Part shown: piece by piece, positions 1 to 5,150 of the stretch
How the letters are laid out: each line of letters begins with the position of its first letter
Numbering within the stretch: the first letter of the stretch is position 1
From: Candidatus Poseidoniaceae archaeon
GTDB lineage: Archaea > Thermoplasmatota > Poseidoniia > Poseidoniales > Poseidoniaceae
Direction of reading: 5' to 3'
Length of the DNA: 14,090 nt
Assembly (NCBI GenBank): GCA_029250345.1
Contig: JAQXFL010000027.1
Location: 1 to 14,090 of the forward strand
Notes under the pieces: generated by a model
What the model saw: the letters and a program-made list of their open reading frames with translations, nothing else
Told to the model about the DNA's origin: nothing
The model's database searches: none
Program-made: the position numbers and the translations under genes

Positions 1-1
1 A

Positions 2-1768
2 ATGTTAGGTCGCCCTGACACTTCCGTGATTCACCGAATGAATACTCTCCTTTCACATCGAGGTCCTGATGGAAATGATGTCTGGTCCGATGATTCCGTA
101 GCCTTGGGCCACACCCGACTTGCGATTGTCGACCTTGTAGGGAGCGCACAACCGTTGTTTGGGCCATCAGGTGAAGTGCTCATTGTCAACGGTGAAATCT
201 ACAACCATCGCACTCTACGAGATCAATCACCGCATTATCCTTGGAGCACTCGAGGTGACTCGGAATCCATTTTATCGCTTCTCAATTCGGCCAAGAGCAA
301 TTCGAGCGGTGTACTCACTGCTCGACAGCATGCACGATGGTTGTCGCAGTTGAACGGGATGTACGCAATCGCTCTTTGGGATGCTGAGGCGAAACAACTC
401 ATACTTGCTCGTGACCCAATGGGCATCAAGCCGCTGGTTCGCACTCAAGTTGACGGCTCCTTGCTGTTTGCCAGCGAAACGAAGGCACTTCGTGCGCATG
501 AATCTTACATTCCCGCTCTCGATGAGTTGGCTCTCGTGGCTCGATTGGCCTGGGAATATCCCCTTGACGGAACGACTTTGTTCAAGGATGTGGTTCAGGT
601 TCGACCGGGAACAGTGGAAGTTTGGTGTCTTGATCGCGAAGGTCAACCCTATCTGGATGACTCCGCAGTGATTGAACGGCAACATGTCGAACCGTCTGCT
701 GCATGGAATCCCGACACACAAGCTGAGGCGCTGTTGGAAAGTTTTGTCGCAGGTGTGTCGGAACGGCTTATGTCGGATGTGCCAGTTGGTATTGTTCTCT
801 CAGGTGGCCTTGACTCATCATTGGTCGCTGCCGTGGCGCATGAGGCCGCTGAGCGAGCGCAGCAACCGGTCCCTGCATGTTGGACGGTTGCAGAAAGTGA
901 AGACAACCCTGATTGGATGGCAGCGGAAGAGGTTGCCTCATCCTTTGATTTGGAGCACCATCAACACATTCTCGAACAGGATTCTTTCGAGACGAAATTA
1001 CCAGATTTGGCTTGGCACGGTGAAGACTTGGATGTGACCGTCTTGTTTTTCCAGCCACTTTTTGAAAAGATGTCAGAGCATGTCAAAGTTGGTCTATGTG
1101 GTCAAGGTGCAGATGAATTGCATGCAGGATACCCTCGATACCGTGATTTGAAACAGCACAGTGATTTAATCGATGCACGGTTAGCCTCTATGTCGCATCC
1201 TTGCGCACGTCAAATTGAGAACAAGGCTCTTCCAATCGGTGAACATTGGTACGATGCAGACCATAGCGGAACGAGCCATACCGGTTCGCTCGATGAGTTT
1301 CTTCAATTCGAACTCGACCACGGTCAACTTTCAAATTTCCAACTTCGCTTAGTTGACCGCCATTCTATGGCGCACTCTCTTGAGGTGAGAGTGCCTTTCT
1401 TGTCAACCTCCCATCGCCAGGCCAGTCATCGGTTGCCAATGGATTGGCGTCTTCCATCAAGCGGTGATGAAAAGGCAGCTCTTCGCTCAGCAGCAGCCCT
1501 TACGTCATTGCCTCGAAACATCGTTCATCGACCTAAACTTCCTGCTGGAAGGGCCACCTCTCCAAGTTTGATTGACTCTTTACTCAACGATTTCAAGCCG
1601 CAAAGTGAAGCAATCACTGCGCGGTATCCGCTGTTGGCTGGTGCTTTGAACACTCAACCTGAAATAGCACTTGGATTAGGGCTGTTTGAAGCAATGCATT
1701 TGCATGGAGATGGGCTACGTAAGCCCAATGGTTCAACATATGATTTACTCAATGAGGTGATTGGATGA
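2..1768 (+). CDS. asnB: Glutamine-hydrolysing asparagine synthase (AsnB family), 5' end missing
   Basis: Class II amidotransferase that uses glutamine and ATP to amidate aspartate, or a related acceptor. The visible 588 residues begin inside the N-terminal glutaminase domain: SHRGPDG (18-24), NGEIYN (63-68) and GDSE (85-88) form its substrate pocket. The catalytic N-terminal Cys of the usual MCGI start must lie upstream of the window, so the Met at base 2 is internal and the gene is truncated only by the window edge. LARDPMGIKPL (135-145) closes the glutaminase domain. The synthetase domain carries the ATP pyrophosphatase loop SGGLDSS (267-273) and a later GQGADEL motif. The stop overlaps the gshA start by 4 nt (ATGA), so the two are translationally coupled. 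Family membership is clear. The acceptor is less so, because AsnB homologues also amidate other carboxylates and the partner here is a thiol-biosynthesis enzyme. Confidence 0.93.
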   Translation: MLGRPDTSVIHRMNTLLSHRGPDGNDVWSDDSVALGHTRLAIVDLVGSAQPLFGPSGEVLIVNGEIYNHRTLRDQSPHYPWSTRGDSESILSLLNSAKSNSSGVLTARQHARWLSQLNGMYAIALWDAEAKQLILARDPMGIKPLVRTQVDGSLLFASETKALRAHESYIPALDELALVARLAWEYPLDGTTLFKDVVQVRPGTVEVWCLDREGQPYLDDSAVIERQHVEPSAAWNPDTQAEALLESFVAGVSERLMSDVPVGIVLSGGLDSSLVAAVAHEAAERAQQPVPACWTVAESEDNPDWMAAEEVASSFDLEHHQHILEQDSFETKLPDLAWHGEDLDVTVLFFQPLFEKMSEHVKVGLCGQGADELHAGYPRYRDLKQHSDLIDARLASMSHPCARQIENKALPIGEHWYDADHSGTSHTGSLDEFLQFELDHGQLSNFQLRLVDRHSMAHSLEVRVPFLSTSHRQASHRLPMDWRLPSSGDEKAALRSAAALTSLPRNIVHRPKLPAGRATSPSLIDSLLNDFKPQSEAITARYPLLAGALNTQPEIALGLGLFEAMHLHGDGLRKPNGSTYDLLNEVIG

Positions 1769-2985
1769 CTTTGGTTCACAACTTAACAGAATTGCTTGAA
1801 AGCAACCGGCAGAAAATTACCGAATGGATGGATTCGAAGCGGAAAGAAGTTCCTATCCCCATATACGGAAGCGTCGATATTCGCGATGCAGGATGGAAGA
1901 TTGGTGTCGTGGATGCAAATCACTTTCCAGCCGGTTTCAATAACATCTCCGAAGAAGACAAGCCAAACTTGGCTCAACTGTTACAGAATCACATCAACCG
2001 GGAATACGATGACTGCAAATGGGTTCACTTGTATCCTGAATCACACACCCGCAACAAAGGGTACGTAGAAAACATTGCAGCTCTAAAGGAACTGCTCCTA
2101 CTCGGTGGCTTCAAGTGTACCGTTGGTTCGCTGGATTTTGAAAATCTAGGGCATTTAGTCGGTCTTTCAGGCCCGCTCAAACTGGACCCAGTATCGTCAG
2201 AAACAATTGATGGTGAAGAAGTCCTGATGATTCATGGGGCTACCCCAGATCTTGTGCTGTTGAACAATGACCTGACAGAAGGTTTGATTGAAGGATTTGG
2301 CAATCAAGTCGTTTCTCCACCACCTTCGATGGGCTGGCACCGTAGGCGAAAATCACAGCATTACGAAGTTCTAGAGGGTTACGTTGAGGAAATTGCCGAA
2401 CTTCTTGGCATTGACTCGTGGTTTTTGATGGCAGATTGGTTTGTTTCAAACGACAAGTGCCTCGAAAAGGAAGCGTGCAGAAAGGATCTCGCTCGTGAAG
2501 TTGATTCATTCCTTGGTTCAATACGCAAGAAATACGAGGAGCTGGGGATTGAACGAGAACCTGTAGCTTTCATCAAGAACGACCGAGGGACATACGGACT
2601 CGGAATCATGGCGGTTCACAGCGGTGCAGAACTTCTTGAACTCTCCAACCGAAAAATGAAGAAGCTCATGTATTCGAAAGGCGGCGTGAATGTAGATAAT
2701 TTCCTGATTCAGGAAGGAATTCCTACTTCGCTAAAGACAGATGAGGGTGCGCCCGTTGAGCCTGTCGTTTATTTGGTCGATGGACAGGCCAGTTCATGGT
2801 TCTATAGGATTAATGCGAAGCGCTCCGATATTGAAAATCTCAATTCTCCAAGCGCCACATTCGAATCGTTTACCCAATCCGGTCGCCGCTACGGTGAACA
2901 CGCTCATGGATGGCATGCTCTTGTTGCAGAACTCTCGATGTTAGCAATGGGCAAAGAATTGCTCTCCTACGGTAGCAGTGAGTGA
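1765..2985 (+). CDS. gshA: Glutamate-cysteine ligase, GshA family of the Acidithiobacillus type
   Basis: Predicted to join glutamate and cysteine with ATP to give gamma-glutamylcysteine, the first step of glutathione synthesis. I recognise the rare family described from Thiobacillus (Acidithiobacillus) ferrooxidans (PF08886/TIGR02049), unrelated in sequence to the GCS2 type used by haloarchaea. Conserved blocks visible in the 406 residues are VDANHFPAGFNN (49-60), PESHTRN (91-97), LLNNDL (165-170), GWHRRRKSQHY (190-200), KNDRGTYGLGIM (271-282, ATP-grasp-like), QEGI (316-319), EPVVYLVD (332-339) and FYRIN (346-350). Length is close to the family norm. Start ATG 1765 overlaps the asnB stop and has GAGGTGA about 6 nt upstream. 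No gshB is visible in the window, so gamma-glutamylcysteine itself may be the final thiol. Assignment is from remembered family motifs; activity in this organism is inference. Confidence 0.85.
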   Translation: MTLVHNLTELLESNRQKITEWMDSKRKEVPIPIYGSVDIRDAGWKIGVVDANHFPAGFNNISEEDKPNLAQLLQNHINREYDDCKWVHLYPESHTRNKGYVENIAALKELLLLGGFKCTVGSLDFENLGHLVGLSGPLKLDPVSSETIDGEEVLMIHGATPDLVLLNNDLTEGLIEGFGNQVVSPPPSMGWHRRRKSQHYEVLEGYVEEIAELLGIDSWFLMADWFVSNDKCLEKEACRKDLAREVDSFLGSIRKKYEELGIEREPVAFIKNDRGTYGLGIMAVHSGAELLELSNRKMKKLMYSKGGVNVDNFLIQEGIPTSLKTDEGAPVEPVVYLVDGQASSWFYRINAKRSDIENLNSPSATFESFTQSGRRYGEHAHGWHALVAELSMLAMGKELLSYGSSE

Positions 2986-3697
2986 ACCCGCTCTTGCTAA
3001 GAGGAGAACCTCATCGGCAATCATGAACAGGGCATGGATGTACATCGGGACCATCGCCCTTGGGCTTTGGTTTTCAGCTACGTCGTGCAACGGTATGTTG
3101 GCCGATGAATACGCTGAATGGCCCGTTAATATCTGGTGTTGGGGCTTGTTTGCTTGGTATTACCGCGCTGGTGAACGTAAGCAGCGAATCGAAATGCTGA
3201 CGGTTGTTGCTTTCGCCACACCGATGGAACTTTTCTTCAGCGAAGTGTGGCTGATTTACGAATATCAACGAGATCTCATGCCGTTATTCGTTCCAGCCGG
3301 TCATTACTTTCTGTTCGACCTTGGAAGGATTTGTGCTGACAAAATCAAGGAGAATTGGGCACTCCCAATGCTTCTCCCCCTCGTTCCTGTTGTCTTTTAC
3401 GGAGCATGGACTGGCGGAGATACCTCTGCGGTGCTTCTTCTCGTTCTTGTCCTTGTGTTCATTCGTATGGGCCCTCAGCCTCGATTGTATGCTGCAATGG
3501 TATGGGCAGCGTTGGCAATGGAAATCGTTGGGACATCTCTCGGAAACTGGACGTGGGCAAGTGAAGTGCCATGGACCGGCCTTACTGCCTGGAATCCCCC
3601 GCTTTTGGTCGGTTCATTCTACTGTTTAGGCGATTTATTGGTTAATTTGGCCGTCGTCAAGTTTGAAGGGAAGGACCGATTGGAGGTTAGTGCATGA
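2978..3697 (+). CDS. Unknown polytopic membrane protein
   Basis: I do not recognise this 239-residue protein. It is strongly hydrophobic, with about seven or eight predicted membrane segments (roughly residues 19-35, 47-62, 71-90, 104-118, 128-145, 150-163, 171-187 and 207-227) and a charged cytoplasmic-looking C-terminus. Possible functional residues inside or next to helices are the acidic block PMELFFSEVW (82-91), PAGHYFLFDLGR (106-117) and GTSLGNWTW (185-193), which look more conserved than a simple hydrophobic filler. The GTG start at 2978 overlaps the gshA stop by 8 nt. An internal ATG at 3023 would give a 224-residue form lacking the basic N-terminal stretch and is a reasonable alternative. 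The downstream ferredoxin overlaps its stop by 4 nt, so it is probably cotranscribed with asnB-gshA and the ferredoxin. A transporter or membrane enzyme linked to thiol or redox metabolism is possible, but nothing proves it. Confidence 0.8.
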   Translation: MSEPALAKRRTSSAIMNRAWMYIGTIALGLWFSATSCNGMLADEYAEWPVNIWCWGLFAWYYRAGERKQRIEMLTVVAFATPMELFFSEVWLIYEYQRDLMPLFVPAGHYFLFDLGRICADKIKENWALPMLLPLVPVVFYGAWTGGDTSAVLLLVLVLVFIRMGPQPRLYAAMVWAALAMEIVGTSLGNWTWASEVPWTGLTAWNPPLLVGSFYCLGDLLVNLAVVKFEGKDRLEVSA

Positions 3698-4026
3698 CCT
3701 CATCCGATGAGTTGCGAAAGCGCCGTGAGCAAGAGGCGGTTCGCATACGAACTTCCCTGAACCGTCTCCGGGGCGAACAGCGTGCATCGATCAAGGGGGG
3801 TGAATCGACAGTAGCATTTGTCGAAGAACGCCTTTGTATAGGATGTGACCAATGCACAATCGTTTGTGATGACGATGCTATTGAAATGTATAAAGTTGCA
3901 ATGGCAAGTCCACTTATTCAAGTTGAATCGAATCAAAAAGCGAAAATTTTGCGTGATGATTGTACAGGATGTCGACTCTGTGTGTTGGCGTGTCCAACAG
4001 ACGCAATCACAATGATAGACAGATGA
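3694..4026 (+). CDS. 2[4Fe-4S] ferredoxin-like protein
   Basis: A 110-residue soluble electron carrier or redox subunit. Two complete CX2CX2CX3C cluster motifs are present: C48, C51, C54, C58 and C90, C93, C96, C100. The second ends in the usual Cys-Pro; the first has Cys-Asp instead, which commonly changes cluster environment. An Arg/Lys/Glu-rich N-terminal 35 residues, probably helical, precede the ferredoxin fold and are not part of a minimal ferredoxin, so they may bind a partner. The clusters are about 31 residues apart, longer than in clostridial ferredoxins. ATG 3694 overlaps the preceding stop as ATGA, indicating translational coupling with the membrane protein upstream. The small membrane protein follows 9 nt downstream. 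It may pass electrons to or from the membrane, perhaps via its neighbours. The partner is unknown. Confidence 0.88.
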   Translation: MTSSDELRKRREQEAVRIRTSLNRLRGEQRASIKGGESTVAFVEERLCIGCDQCTIVCDDDAIEMYKVAMASPLIQVESNQKAKILRDDCTGCRLCVLACPTDAITMIDR

Positions 4027-4035
4027 GGTGTTTGA

Positions 4036-4326
4036 ATGTCCAAGAATGATAAACAAGATACAGCACAACGGTTTGGTGGAGAGTTCGGTCCTTACCGAAA
4101 GGAAGGAACACCCGGCGTTTCCCTTTCGACGTTCAAGACCCTGGTTTGGACCTCGAACATTGGTGGAATGCTGCTTGTCGTCATTGCACTTGAGATGCTC
4201 TTTGTCCGACAGATGTTTGGTTGGGGTCTTACTTCTCTTATTTTCGGAGTTTTGATTGCACTGTTCCCATCGAACTATGAAATCACTGGGATGGATGAGG
4301 GTCAGTCTCCACCTTCAGGCGATTAA
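4036..4326 (+). CDS. Small two-helix membrane protein
   Basis: A 96-residue protein of no family I recognise. A polar, charged N-terminus (residues 1-35) is followed by two hydrophobic segments, about 39-56 and 61-78, and a short acidic tail. A helical hairpin with both ends on the same face is the simplest topology. The start ATG is 9 nt after the ferredoxin stop, and GAGGTG at 4024-4029 overlaps that stop and is well spaced as a ribosome binding site. It ends the plus-strand operon; the next gene, on the other strand, starts its stop codon on the very next base. It may anchor the ferredoxin, but this is only inferred from adjacency. Confidence 0.72.
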   Translation: MSKNDKQDTAQRFGGEFGPYRKEGTPGVSLSTFKTLVWTSNIGGMLLVVIALEMLFVRQMFGWGLTSLIFGVLIALFPSNYEITGMDEGQSPPSGD

Positions 4327-5100
4327 TTAGATCTGCATTTCTTTCTGGCACGTTGGGCATTGGATTTTGCCGGAGTACCCCGCTGGGACTTGAAGAGATG
4401 CACTGCAATGTGCGCATTGGACCTTGTCTTTTCCGGAACTCGTGGTGGAATCTTGTCCCAAGAGGCGCTCGATATTAGCCGGCCACCCTGGTTTAAGCTG
4501 TGACATGAAAATTGGAAGAGCAACGAGTGCCATGCAAATGAATGAACACATAATGGATGTCAAAATCATCTGATCGCCCCATGCTACAGACACCGGGTTC
4601 GGATTGTCGCCGTGGTACACTACACTCAACATTCCAGATACAACCAAGACACCCAAGGTCAAGTAAACGCCGTTGCGGTATCCGGCGTAAAGTATTGCTC
4701 CACCAACGAGGAAACCAATACCGATAAGGAATGCTGGAATTGAAAGGAGCCAAGATTCATCGGTTTTTCCAATACCAATCGAGAATACCATGGCCCAAAA
4801 CAACCTGAAGAAGGCGTAGAGAATGACAAAACCACCGATGGTCTTTGACATCTCTTCTTTTTGGCTTTGCACTCGGATGTATTGGGGCTGAGGCTGAACA
4901 TAGCCGCCCATCGGTTGCGTTTGATACATTGGCATCGGCATAGGCTGTGGTGCTGGAGCAGCACGTGTCTGGAAGGGGTTTGATGCTTCGTCGTTCTCCA
5001 TCAATCGGATGATGACTTCATCTTTGTTTCCGGAAACCCGGAGTCCACGTTCTCTACAGAGCGTTTTCAGTTGAACGACGGTCATTCCGCTGTAGTCCAT
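4327..5100 (-). CDS. SAP-domain membrane protein with C-terminal zinc ribbon
   Basis: A 257-residue protein of unusual architecture. Residues 1-36 match a SAP domain (TVVQLKTLCRERGLRVSGNK, then a basic/acidic second helix), a helix-extended-helix fold that often binds DNA or RNA. A Pro/Met/Gln-rich linker follows (about 45-80), then four hydrophobic segments (about 91-110, 118-141, 145-163 and 178-199), and a cytoplasmic-looking zinc ribbon with Cys 229, 232, 248 and 251. An even number of helices places both the SAP domain and the zinc ribbon on the same side, presumably the cytoplasm. SAP-plus-membrane proteins recur in planktonic Euryarchaeota as far as I recall; the function is unknown. 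A TATA-like element lies 21-32 nt before ATG, fitting leaderless transcription. It is a monocistronic unit between two operons. Confidence 0.82.
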   Translation of the reverse strand: MDYSGMTVVQLKTLCRERGLRVSGNKDEVIIRLMENDEASNPFQTRAAPAPQPMPMPMYQTQPMGGYVQPQPQYIRVQSQKEEMSKTIGGFVILYAFFRLFWAMVFSIGIGKTDESWLLSIPAFLIGIGFLVGGAILYAGYRNGVYLTLGVLVVSGMLSVVYHGDNPNPVSVAWGDQMILTSIMCSFICMALVALPIFMSQLKPGWPANIERLLGQDSTTSSGKDKVQCAHCSASLQVPAGYSGKIQCPTCQKEMQI

Positions 5101-5120
5101 ATGAGGCGTTGTGGCTACTG

Positions 5121-5132
5121 CGTAAATATATG
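5121..5132 (-). promoter_or_regulatory. Candidate archaeal TATA box for the SAP-domain gene
   Basis: On the minus strand this reads CATATATTTACG, preceded by purine-rich GGAAGAA that could serve as a BRE. Its centre is about 26 nt from the start codon at 5100, the spacing expected between an archaeal TATA box and the transcription start, so the mRNA would be essentially leaderless. No Shine-Dalgarno sequence lies before this ATG, which supports that reading. It occupies the 50-nt gap after the respiratory operon, separating the two units. Confidence 0.5.
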
Positions 5133-5150
5133 TTCTTCCGGTTTAGAGGC

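Noticed and set aside
2..4. ATG at base 2 as the true start of asnB
   Set aside because: Class II amidotransferases need an N-terminal Cys; the sequence here begins inside the glutaminase domain, so the real start lies upstream.
4327..4350. Poly-T terminator after the plus-strand operon
   Set aside because: Only short mixed T runs (such as ATTTCTTT) are present, inside the opposite gene; not strong enough to call.
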